Shown here piece after piece: positions 29,701-36,490 of a DNA stretch of 36,490 nucleotides. Each line of letters opens with the position of its first letter. Within the stretch, counting starts at the first letter, position 1. Under the pieces are notes generated by a model. That model did not search any database, was not told the DNA's origin, and saw only the letters and a program-made list of their open reading frames with translations. Source of the DNA: Chara braunii (taxonomy: Eukaryota; Streptophyta; Charophyceae; Charales; Characeae); contig BFEA01000034.1 of NCBI GenBank assembly GCA_003427395.1, positions 3,836,394 through 3,872,883 of the forward strand, given 5' to 3'. The translations under genes were made by a program, and so were the position numbers.

Positions 29701-31173
29701 GCAAGAGATCTTCTCCCTGGATTAATCCAGGTGGCTTGCACTCTGCAACCCCGAGAAGACGGTTTGCGGCGGAGGATTTGCCAATTACTGCTGCTGATGG
29801 GCGATGTCTTCGGCCATCATTTCCTCGCCTTCGTTGTCCTCCCCACGTTTCTCGTCTCCTCCGGTCATTCCGCCGACACCTCGTACATGCCGGACTTCAT
29901 CTCTCAGCGAATCCAGTCTCTGAAGCCTTCCACTTCAGCAGGCGTTAAATTGGCCAGCGTATGTGTTCTGCCTCTGCTCTTGGCCGGCGTGTTAGGTTCC
30001 CCGCTGATGGAGCGCAAGTATCTTGCCTCCTTTCTGCGCGATCTAGTGCTCAACTCCAGTCTGAAGAACGGCGCATGGACGTCGTCTCACACCCCGGAAC
30101 TCATCAACGCTTTCAGCTTCGTCTGCACCTTCGACGAGCTGCAGACCTGTCTTCTTGGGGTGCTGTGGGAGCTTGTGATGAACCCTCATGCGGCTGTGCG
30201 AGTCACGGCTTCCATCTTGCTGAAGGAGATGGTGCCCAGCGTGGACAGCCGCACCATAGCTCAGCAGGTGTTGCCGGCCTTGGTAACCCTAGGCTCCGAC
30301 CCGAACGTGGAGGTGAAGTACTCCACCATCGGCGCACTGGGAGCGGTCGCGCAGCAGTGCAAAGATGAAGCGGTAGTGGACAAGGTGAGAGTACAGATAG
30401 ACTCGTTTCTGGAAGACGGATCGCATGAGGCGCTGGTGGGCGTGGTGAAGACGCTGACGGTGGCAATACCCTTCGCGACGCAGAGTATTCGAGAGTACCT
30501 GCTGCATAAGGTCTTGATCTTGGGTACGGTGAACCTGGGCAATGTAGGCGGGGTTTCCCGAAAAAGAGAGATGGTGGAGGCGCTCTGGCAAGCGGCGCGG
30601 GCGCTGAACGGGACGGAGATGTCGGCGCAGGCGGTGAAGGAATACTACCTGCCGGTCCTCAATTCCTTGGTTAGGGAGGGCGATCTCCTGGACCCCGGAA
30701 GCAGAGAAGAATTGGAGGGGTTGATGAGAGAGCGATCGGGGAATAAGTTCTTGGCAATAGGGAATGCGATGTCGACGACCTTGCAAAAGACCACGATGGG
30801 GACGATTTTCGGGGATGGAGGGTTGCTGGGAGGGGCAATGAAGAAGGACAATGGGGGGTCTGGAAATAATGGAGGAGGAGCAGCAGCAGGAGGTGGTGGG
30901 GTTGGGGGGGTGGGAGGAGGAAGTGGGGTAGGGGGAATGTATTCGCTCGGCATGATTGCGGGAGCAGGGGGGCCCGGAGGAGGTATGGACTTCGGTGACA
31001 GGGATGAACATTCTCTGCCCGTCGTCTCCCATTCCTACCCTCCTACCCCGCAGAATGTCGCACCTACGCCCCCTCCACAAGAGGAGGGGAGGTTGAAGCG
31101 CATGATGAGAACCAGATACGAAGATTTGCTTCGGCCTCGACTCAGATCCTCTCCCTCTATGAACGATAGATGA
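26767..31173 (+). CDS. RELCH: RELCH-like protein (LisH, coiled-coil and HEAT repeats), single exon, 1468 aa
   Basis: In animals RELCH binds RAB11 and helps move cholesterol from recycling endosomes to the trans-Golgi; plants have a uniform homologue of less clear role. The ATG at 26767 begins MEWGGAGPPSYGDFGNKEAL. A LisH-like helix pair covers residues ~17-50, a coiled coil ~85-125, and a clear LisH ~207-240 (LNHAVKDYLVSSGYKLTAMT). A long Glu/Arg coiled coil spans ~265-385, acidic low-complexity sequence ~385-600, and HEAT repeats ~608-1345 (LLPQCWEQINHKYPERR, LLLAGVLGSP, LPALVTLGSD, FLEDGSHEAL). A Gly-rich tail follows. Match to the plant homologue, from memory, is continuous, and no intron interrupts it. 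Oddities are a G29 run giving Gly9 (residues 131-139), an acidic insert at ~881-945, and length above the ~1180 residues I recall for Arabidopsis. Coding GC is higher than in the flanking LINEs. Confident in family, less so in function. Confidence 0.93.
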   Translation: MEWGGAGPPSYGDFGNKEALRQLVVNFLLQEQYLLTAFELLHELLEDGQASAASKLQDFFADQETFPPDQLMNLQSLQGLDLQKLADEKQAAAELAAVREYELRIAKEDIKNLEEKLAKLEKKVIATFPSGGGGGGGGGVMMTSTAAGAESSKPGLVVAINGGVVRNRNAAPASSLDEDTCPPPPPHHDQHQGGAGGVVVVGEQERRELNHAVKDYLVSSGYKLTAMTFCEEVSDQEFDDGPCGGYGVGGTRDSLHRYYSCYVMVSNGREEVLRESVEEKEQRDAKIAQLSEEIEGLQREMQRRAAEEQERERLREEERAVEREREAERERERALERERERQREIEREREEEERKRREAEDVKNTEAVEETSAKVGQQTRGGVPSGPADASTMSELQQPQGEGAEEEEEEEEGEGKVVSDSTNGSELNQATEEGGSSSSNGFLIIPEEGEDVSESSSDAIVDDRRDTRALSAVSDRSDASGSSNSLTGAEEKQAQSSYGGSGSESGELETTTTADSRGEEEPPPLTQLLKVDLAVRNVQERGGKEEGEADRDHPPVMQQPAMDDDGHPRSAVRADDDDDEEEEEEVRRRQKVATTTAAAAAAAEEEMKTVRIIAESLPKIVPAVLIDKREELLPLIIVAIERHPESQARDVLTHGLFNLIKKPDEHQRKVIMNACVQLAVRIGEQRTEEELLPQCWEQINHKYPERRLLVAQSCGDLAQYVSPEIRTSLILSILLQLTEDPAPLIREAAARNLALLLPLFDTLEKYPKVEEIVFRLVGDSTGTVVDVALGTLVPSVVSWLTQRGGCLSVLLRSLLSRLVVLPGRCPPFSGVEGSVESQLRVLGERERWEIDVLLRMLTEILPQMRSEVLAKLPVLDFPGSGGKKEVVGRKAVERGEEEEQEGEEEGRRRGKLKGEDDVEEEEEEEEERKKAGAAAGTSGSKGAHDDDAAQLSSRVSFTKALLVAYTKSGKSWPEFESIARDLLPGLIQVACTLQPREDGLRRRICQLLLLMGDVFGHHFLAFVVLPTFLVSSGHSADTSYMPDFISQRIQSLKPSTSAGVKLASVCVLPLLLAGVLGSPLMERKYLASFLRDLVLNSSLKNGAWTSSHTPELINAFSFVCTFDELQTCLLGVLWELVMNPHAAVRVTASILLKEMVPSVDSRTIAQQVLPALVTLGSDPNVEVKYSTIGALGAVAQQCKDEAVVDKVRVQIDSFLEDGSHEALVGVVKTLTVAIPFATQSIREYLLHKVLILGTVNLGNVGGVSRKREMVEALWQAARALNGTEMSAQAVKEYYLPVLNSLVREGDLLDPGSREELEGLMRERSGNKFLAIGNAMSTTLQKTTMGTIFGDGGLLGGAMKKDNGGSGNNGGGAAAGGGGVGGVGGGSGVGGMYSLGMIAGAGGPGGGMDFGDRDEHSLPVVSHSYPPTPQNVAPTPPPQEEGRLKRMMRTRYEDLLRPRLRSSPSMNDR

Positions 31174-31416
31174 TGATGATGATGATGATGACATCCAATC
31201 CAATCAAAATCTAATCTACGCAGAGATTAAGCATTATCTCTGCTTTGTTACAGTAGATAGATATACAGCGTAATAAGGATCAAATTAGGTTTGTTCTTTT
31301 TTTAGATCATCATCATCATCATCATCGCCATCATCATTATTATTATCATCGTCGCCGTCGTCGTCATCGTGATGTCATCGGTGTCATCCTCATGATGCGC
31401 GTTCTTCACGTCCGGG
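31171..31416 (+). other. 3' flank of the RELCH-like gene with (TGA)7 and (ATC)n tracts
   Basis: The stop codon is the first of seven consecutive in-frame TGA codons (31171-31191). At 31307-31372 an (ATC)n tract with GTC/GCC variants can pair with the TGA tract, giving a possible hairpin around ~115 bases in the 3' untranslated region. No clear AATAAA was seen before 31416. Confidence 0.7.
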
Positions 31417-31859
31417 GTGATTCATGCTGAACTCATGTCACAGTCGTGCTTAGTTTCAGTGGGTGTGCGAGTTTCCAGTTTTTTATTTTTGACCTTTTCG
31501 ATGTTTGTCTTTTGTTTCTCATTGTGGAGAGTGAATTTGTTTAGGAGCCAAAACCGACCGCTCTCCGGTTGTGGCCACGGAATAACTTCCAGTATAACGT
31601 TAAATAAAGAGATTTCGGATTTGAAAATCCATGATTGGTGGAGGCATCACAAAAAGAGCAAACCCGAATTGTTGTCCCGCTATCGAGTTGAGGATCAGAT
31701 AGGGTTTGTGGGTGATGATGTTGCTTCAGCGCAAGGTATGCTGGAGATGCAGGAGGGAGGGAGGGAGGGAGGGAGGGAGGGAGAGGGAGAGGGGAAGGAG
31801 AGGGAGGAGATTGTGTACAGAATAACAGTGTATTGTATTCTTCACTGCTGGTGGTCGGT
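31417..31859. other. Unassigned sequence with a (GGGA)n tract
   Basis: An open frame of 152 codons (31417-31875) ends in a Gly/Arg/Glu run made by the GGGA tract at about 31752-31790 and has no recognised domain. It may be the 3' untranslated region or intergenic DNA. AATAAA occurs at about 31603 (TTAAATAAAGAG) and is a candidate polyadenylation signal for the RELCH-like transcript. Confidence 0.4.
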
Positions 31860-32810
31860 GAACCAGGGTCGGTGAACCGTGATCGGTTCTCAGGACTCGT
31901 TTCTCCTGCACTACCTAGTGAAAAAGGCTCGGTCTTTCTAGCCGTGGTTGATGGTGGTTGACCATGGTTGGTCAGCGTGGTTTAGTTTATTGCAGTTGGG
32001 GGCAGCCTGAATTAACGGGTCGACATTGAACCTGACCAGGTTTATTGCAGTTGCTTGGCCGTTTGGTTGACTAACCGAGACCCGTTAATTCAGGCTGCGT
32101 TGGGTACCTGAACTTGGTTAACCAGGTATAACCAGGATTGGGAGGAGTTGGGTTGGTTAATGGAAAGGGTTACGTTACATTTGAACCAGGATTGGGAGGA
32201 GTAGGTCCGCTGAAGTGCCGGTTAACCAGAGGCTCGATTAACCCGTGGTCTCGAGTTGTCCAGGCCGGTTAACAGAGGCTGTGTCGTTGGTATCTGAACT
32301 TGGTTGTCCGGGTAACCAGGATTGGGTGTTGGTTGATCGCATGTAAACGTTTTATTAACCGGGAGGGGGAGGGGGAGGGGGAGGGGGAGTGGGTTGGCTG
32401 CTGAAGTGCGTGCGGTTTAACCAGGTTCGCTTAACCGCGGTTAGGTAAGCGAGGCGGGTTAATCGAGGAGGGCGGTGTAGGGTACCTGAATTTGGTTCGT
32501 CGGACAACAACCAGGATTGGGTGTTGGTTACTCGGAGGTATTCGTTTCAATCAGAGGTAGGTATGGCTGAAGTGTCGGTTAATCAGAGAGGCTTGGATGT
32601 TGTTGGTTGATTAAGGAGTTATGATAGATAACTGGCCTGGTCGGTATTGGTTTGCGGGAGTGGGTACTTACCCAGATCCCGCGGCCTGGCTAATGGAAGG
32701 TCGCATTGGGCTATATGTATGGGCCGTAGTTGGTTGATTTACTGGGGTTTGTTCAACTGAGGAGGTTGGTTAACCGGTGCTGGTTAACGTTGAGCTGCTT
32801 AGAGTCGTGT
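31860..32810. repeat. GGTTAACC-rich degenerate repeat region
   Basis: Words such as GGTTAACC, AACCAGGATTGGG, TGGTTGAT and GGTACCTGAA recur irregularly across ~950 bases (for example AACCAGGATTGGG near 32129, 32182, 32311 and 32510). It reads as a decayed tandem array with short inverted elements. A perfect 20-bp inverted repeat lies at 32002-32021 and 32079-32098, and a direct GTTTATTGCAGTTG repeat at 31985 and 32040. A G-rich run lies at 32361-32393. No coding potential is seen. Confidence 0.75.
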
Positions 32811-33465
32811 ATGCTCAGTGTGACTAAGCTGTTGTCGTTGTTTTTGAAAGAAAAAGGGGGAAAAAAAGGGAACGGAGAAGAAAAGACGACGTCCTAACCT
32901 GTGAATTTAATTGAATTGTACTTACTTTTCTTCCTCCCCCCCCCCAAGAGGAAAATCGATGTTTTCGTAAACCTTCTTTTTTGTTTTTATAAACCGTCAG
33001 TACCCATGGAACCGGTAGGTAGGTGGGAGAATGGTTTTATTCTTCCGCCTAGTGGTACCTCGGTAATCGAGTTTTATTCTTCCACCTAGTGGTACCTGCG
33101 CGGATGCCTCGTGGTACCCGCGGCGATTACCGAGGCATCGACGTTGGAGAGGCCCGCTCACTTTGTGGAACCATTCGAGGAAGGCAGGCAGCTGCAAAGC
33201 AAGCTGCACCAGAGATGGTCCGCCGGACAGGTGGTGGACAATGCGATGTGAGGATGTGTGGCGGGTCAGTGCAAAATTGCAATTTTGTTTTTAATTGTTT
33301 TTTTGAAGCATGGTGCAATTCCCCTGCTGAGGAACCACACTGCAGAAGGGCTTACCATCCTGGAGAGCGGCCATAAGGTCCTCGTTCAGGACGGCTTGCC
33401 GGCGCCTGGGCGCTGCAATAGAGGCCGCCTGGGCACTGCAATCGAGGCCGGACTGCGCCTGTCTC
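32811..33465. other. Unassigned sequence with a 37-bp duplication
   Basis: No gene is recognised. GTTTTATTCTTCCGCCTAGT plus GGTACCT at 33034-33060 recurs at 33071-33097 with one change (period 37). GGTACCTCGGTAATCGAG at about 33054-33071 is partly complemented by GATTACCGAGGCATCG near 33124. GCCTGGGCGCTGCAATAGAGGCC-like units occur twice near 33404-33448. Confidence 0.5.
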
Positions 33466-33541
33466 TCCTTGCCAGTGCACACCATTGTCCCACAGTGTAG
33501 TCCTCCTTGCCAGTGCACACCATCGTCCCACAGTGTAGTCC
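33466..33541. repeat. 38-bp tandem duplication
   Basis: TCCTTGCCAGTGCACACCAT begins both units (33466 and 33504). The two 38-bp units differ at one base (T/C), so the duplication is recent. Confidence 0.95.
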
Positions 33542-33544
33542 AAC

Positions 33545-34440
33545 AAGTAAAAGTTTTGAATTGACTCCTGAATCTTCAGCTCCAGGCTAGGGGGTTGATA
33601 CGGACGTCTCTGAGGAGCACTCTATCAATCCAAGTTGGTATACGCGTGGACGTTTCCTTCACATTTCCCCCACCCAAATCTCGGGGGGCTGTTGTTCCAC
33701 ATGCTTTGGACTTTTCCTTTACCTTCCCCCCCCCCCCCCCCAGCATTATCACCTCCTCGTCACAAGCTTTAATTTGTCCGAATGCGGCTCACACCTCCTC
33801 CTTCCCCTTTCCACTCTTTTTGAAACCACTGGGCAGGATCTCCAGCATTTCCCATACTAGGTTATTTTCCGTTTCCTCTTCAAGTACATACCTACAATGT
33901 GCCCTGGGGGATCCAAACCTTTGGGGCCCTCAAAGAGACACGCCATTGCGGAGGAATGGTGTCTGTCATCCGTTGCCAGTGCTTTTCTGTTTCCGAAGTC
34001 CCGCCAGGTTGTTCCGTAATTTCTGTCACCGGTCTCCAAAGAGACAAAAGGAGAGAGGACCACAGGTCACCCACTTTGCCCCTCTGCGCATCAAAGCTTG
34101 CCCAAGTGTTCCTGTCATACAGTCTGCCGCAAGGGGGGGGGGGGGCGCTCTTGCTCTGCGATTGTCAAACAGCCTGAGATGTTGTGCCAGCACTCCTTCG
34201 CTCGTCGCTGGCGCTGGCTGCAGATCTGGGGGATGCTTCCCCCAGGGTCTCCTGACTGCCTTGTAGAATCCGGATTTCAGTTTCTTCTTCGTGAAAGAGT
34301 CCATGGAATAGCAGATCCATGTCCCCTCGTGGGCTATACGGCTCCATTCCCTCGCTAACATTCTCTCAGCCAGCACCACCCGGTCATCTTCCGGTTTGGC
34401 TGATGCTGGCGCCGGGATTAGAGCTGTGACTGCTTCTTGC
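33545..34440 (-). pseudogene. LINE-E ORF2 C-terminal part, downstream of the insertion
   Basis: On the minus strand, VLAERMLAREW through WICYSMDSFTKKKL (34379 downwards) aligns with VLLAEQILSKEW through VCIFIPFYQRRL of LINE-C, and VLAQHLRLFDNRRA with VLNQCLFENPRI. Further on, LFEGPKGLDPPG near 33940 aligns with LIGPDGIDPPG, and RVLLRDVRINPLAW near 33600 with RVLRLNVDPKIWEW. Several frameshifts and stops are present. The C-terminal zinc motif is not found below 33545. Confidence 0.75.
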
Positions 34441-34489
34441 TGGTCGTATCTGACAGACCCCGTCCGCCTTTATCTTCCTTCTTTTTTTT

Positions 34490-34820
34490 TTCTCTTTTTT
34501 TTTCACAAAAAGCATAGCTCACTTTTATTGCAACCAGTAAACCGGAGGCCCGGAAACCCTCCACAAACAGCCCGGAGAAAAGAAGGGTCTGGGACTCCTG
34601 CTTGGGACCATTACCCAGGTCTGGGACTCTGGGACCATTACCCAGGTCTGGGACTCTGGGACCATTACCCAGTTTAGGTTCAGGCGTTGGGAAGACGTCC
34701 AAAGCAGAAGAGGTCAAATTTGGACCGAGGACCAAGAGGTTCTGTGTTATTATTAAAAAAAAATAATAATAATAAAAATCTGCACCGCTGCTCTGACTAA
34801 TGCGCAACCCTAGTGAAAAA
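34490..34820 (-). mobile_element. SINE-like repeat, copy 3, inserted in LINE-E
   Basis: The minus-strand head TTTTTTCACTAGGGTTGCGC with TAGTCAGAGCAGCGG matches the copy at 24418. The body has GACGTCTTCCCAACGCCTGA, GGGTAATGGTCCCAGAGTCC and GGAGGGTTTCCGGGCCTCC, and the end GCTTTTTGTG is followed by A9GAGA9. The block with GGGTAATGG and CCCAGAGTCCCAGACCT is repeated three times (34607-34675), so this copy is longer (about 320 bp). It sits between two parts of LINE-E that are contiguous in LINE-C. No clear target-site duplication was found. Confidence 0.72.
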
Positions 34821-35600
34821 AGAAGAAGCCAACATGGCCTTCAAAACCGAACTACCGTCTTCGCCCGAACACAATGCATGCACCCTCATTTTGGCTGTAT
34901 CTGGCCGGAAATATAACTCGTATACATTCATTTCTAGGGTGCATTATGTTGGGGGGAAGACGGTAGCCCAAAAGGAAAGGGAAAAAAAAAGGAAACAATC
35001 AACATAACAGAACGATAGTACCCTGACATGGGCCTAAAAATCCAAACAATGGGCAGAAATTGTCACACAGGGCCGGAACAAAGCCTCAAACCCCCCGCCT
35101 TTACCCCGTGCAAAGGAGAGCGTCTCACGGGCAATGTTGATTAAGAATCCCAATTTCTTTGCTCTGGATTTCCACAGGAAACGCAACGTGCCACCAGCCT
35201 CCTCGTGACCTTCCACTGATTCACAAACCGCGCTGACAAACCGCGTAATAGAGAACAGCATACCAAGTTAGCAACCAAAGCCCTCTTGATTATAGAGATC
35301 TGCCCCGCCGTACCCCACAAGTTGAGTCTCGCCGCTATCCTCTGTTGCAGTAGAAGAAACCTTGGGCGACTGCTTCTACTTTGAGACTTGTTAAGACTTT
35401 CAAAAATCTTCTTTCCTCCACCTTCTCCACCCTCTTCATCCCCCACTGCACTTCCAGCAAGTGGTCACTTGGTAAAGGTATGTACATTTGTCCCGGTTGA
35501 CTGATGCTTCGGAAATCGGAAAAGGACCAAGTACTCGGCGAGCAGGGTGGACTTGAAAACAGAGTGTCTTATTCCAAATTCTCAGGAATTGACTCACCGT
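34821..35600 (-). pseudogene. LINE-E ORF2, RT palm end and thumb, upstream of the insertion
   Basis: Minus-strand frames carry SEASVNRDKCTYLY (about 35490), which resembles the SGxxVNxxKS region after the RT active site. RIAARLNLWGTAGQISIIKR near 35310 resembles the thumb region before FLW. A third frame has RFLWKSRAKKLGFLINIA (about 35180) followed by ARGKGG. This is the order of an RT thumb. Frameshifts separate the pieces. The part from about 35050 to 34821 is unassigned. Endonuclease and catalytic motifs are absent. Confidence 0.68.
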
Positions 35601-36302
35601 GAGGGCACGGGTGTGCAGCCCATAGTTTGTATGTTGATGTGTTCGGGGAAGGGGAAGGTAGTGATTAAGTGGTGTGTTGGCCGCGGAAAATGTGGGGCAT
35701 GCAGGGGTAAAGGCCCATACTTCCAATGTCAGGCCGCTAAGTAAGCCCTGTGCAGCGTGAAGTCCCATAGATCCAATGTCAGGGGCATAAGGGGGTAATA
35801 AGGGCCCTGTGGTGTGTGTCCGATCCATAAAGAGAGAGGAAGAACAATGTAGCTGGATTGCAGTTCAAGGTACCTTTTTTTTTTTTGTCAAGAAAATGTT
35901 GGTTTATCGAAAAGGGCCTAGTGCCCAAGGCGAAACTGGACCTTGTATCCAGCAGGTGCGGTCCCCGCCAACAGGTTTGAGCCATCCGCACCACTAGTCC
36001 TCCATCCTGGTGGTGTTCTCATAGCCACCAGGATTGAGTATTGGCATCGATGATACCTCGGGAAAAAAAGGTAAAAACAGAAACAGTTTTGCTGTGTTCT
36101 TGACAGTCAACCCACCAATGAACTCACGGAGCAATCAACCAATCACTCAATCCATTCCATCAACGAGTCCGTCGATGAAGCAATCAATCAACTCATTTTA
36201 AGCAGTTGACTGCAGCAAGCTGTTAATCAACTGATCAATCCTTCAAACGCAGTGAGCTGATTAGCGGCGGCCTGACGGTATTTCTGCAATGACTCTGGAT
36301 AC

Positions 36303-36304
<2 letters not shown>
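35601..36304. other. Unassigned sequence with short repeats
   Basis: No gene is recognised. TCCAATGTCAGGSC-like words occur twice near 35720 and 35772. The stretch 36105-36245 is rich in TCAATCAAC/CAATCAAC words, perhaps an old CAAT-type microsatellite. A T12 run lies at about 35876. Confidence 0.4.
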
Positions 36305-36338
<34 letters not shown>

Positions 36339-36397
36339 AGGGGGGGGGGGGCACTACTCGTCAAGTCGTCAAGTCCTGACAGCCAAGACCAGTGATC

Positions 36398-36490
<93 letters not shown>
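36305..36490. repeat. Compound (GT)n(GA)n G-run and (AC)n(AG)n microsatellites at the window end
   Basis: GT repeats (36305-36322), GA repeats (36323-36338) and a G12 run (36340-36351) are followed by 47 bases of other sequence. AC repeats run 36399-36450 and AG repeats 36451-36490, to the window edge. The reverse complement of the end has the same CT-GT order as the window start. Confidence 0.95.

Noticed and set aside
31417-31875. 152-codon frame downstream of RELCH
   Set aside because: There is no recognisable domain, it ends in a GGGA-repeat translation, and no partner was seen; chance is more likely.
1-36490. CRISPR array, tRNA, rRNA or bacterial operon
   Set aside because: The tandem repeats lack the regular repeat-spacer pattern, and no tRNA or rRNA signature or bacterial gene cluster was found on either strand by eye.

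Overview
This window looks like nuclear DNA from a large, repeat-rich genome of the green lineage. My best guess is a charophyte alga such as Chara. That rests on the one cellular gene (closest, from memory, to the plant form of RELCH), the load of CT/AC microsatellites, single-residue runs inside the protein, and many decayed LINE retrotransposons. I see no bacterial, organellar or viral gene cluster, no CRISPR array, and no tRNA or rRNA gene. The window begins in (CT)n and ends in (AC)n(AG)n, so it may be a whole scaffold broken at microsatellites. There is a 190-base gap at 10007-10196 and a single N at 26696.

Layout. 1-100: (CT)n(GT)n joined to a conserved 60-bp segment. 608-3261 (+): ORF1 of a decayed LINE (LINE-A). 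3526-3881: a 178-bp tandem duplication. About 4200-6700: two diverged copies of a ~1.2 kb unit, then minisatellites (22 bp x3, 49 bp x2). 8018-8860: T-rich and A/T-rich DNA. 8860-9720: a ~157-bp satellite. 9720-10258: CT-rich microsatellite with the gap. 14705-10262 (-): LINE-B, with ORF1, endonuclease and the first part of reverse transcriptase (RT). 15523-16170: a 336-bp tandem duplication. 17113-22743 (+): LINE-C, the most complete element, which has lost the RT catalytic core. 23000-23867: short tandem repeats and a second copy of the CT-linked segment. 24043-24418: two copies of a SINE-like repeat in opposite orientation. 25570-24836 (-): LINE-D, the C-terminal end of ORF2. 26767-31173 (+): the RELCH-like gene. 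31860-32810: DNA rich in GGTTAACC-type motifs. 35600-33545 (-): LINE-E, interrupted by a third SINE-like copy. 36305-36490: compound microsatellites.

Function. Only the RELCH-like gene appears intact and cellular. It encodes 1468 residues with LisH-type motifs, coiled coils and a long HEAT-repeat region in one uninterrupted exon. The five LINEs appear to be one broad family: ORF1 has an N-terminal DUF4283-like domain, a CCHC zinc knuckle, a Gln/Pro-rich linker and a conserved C-terminal domain, and ORF2 has an APE-type endonuclease, RT, and a C-terminal C2HC zinc motif. All five are broken, and none could move on its own as read here. I found no previously undescribed multi-gene system. The most original signals are the conserved ORF1 C-terminal domain, the SINE-like family with a nested copy, the CT-linked conserved segment, and the intronless RELCH-like gene with its G29 run and GA-repeat leader.
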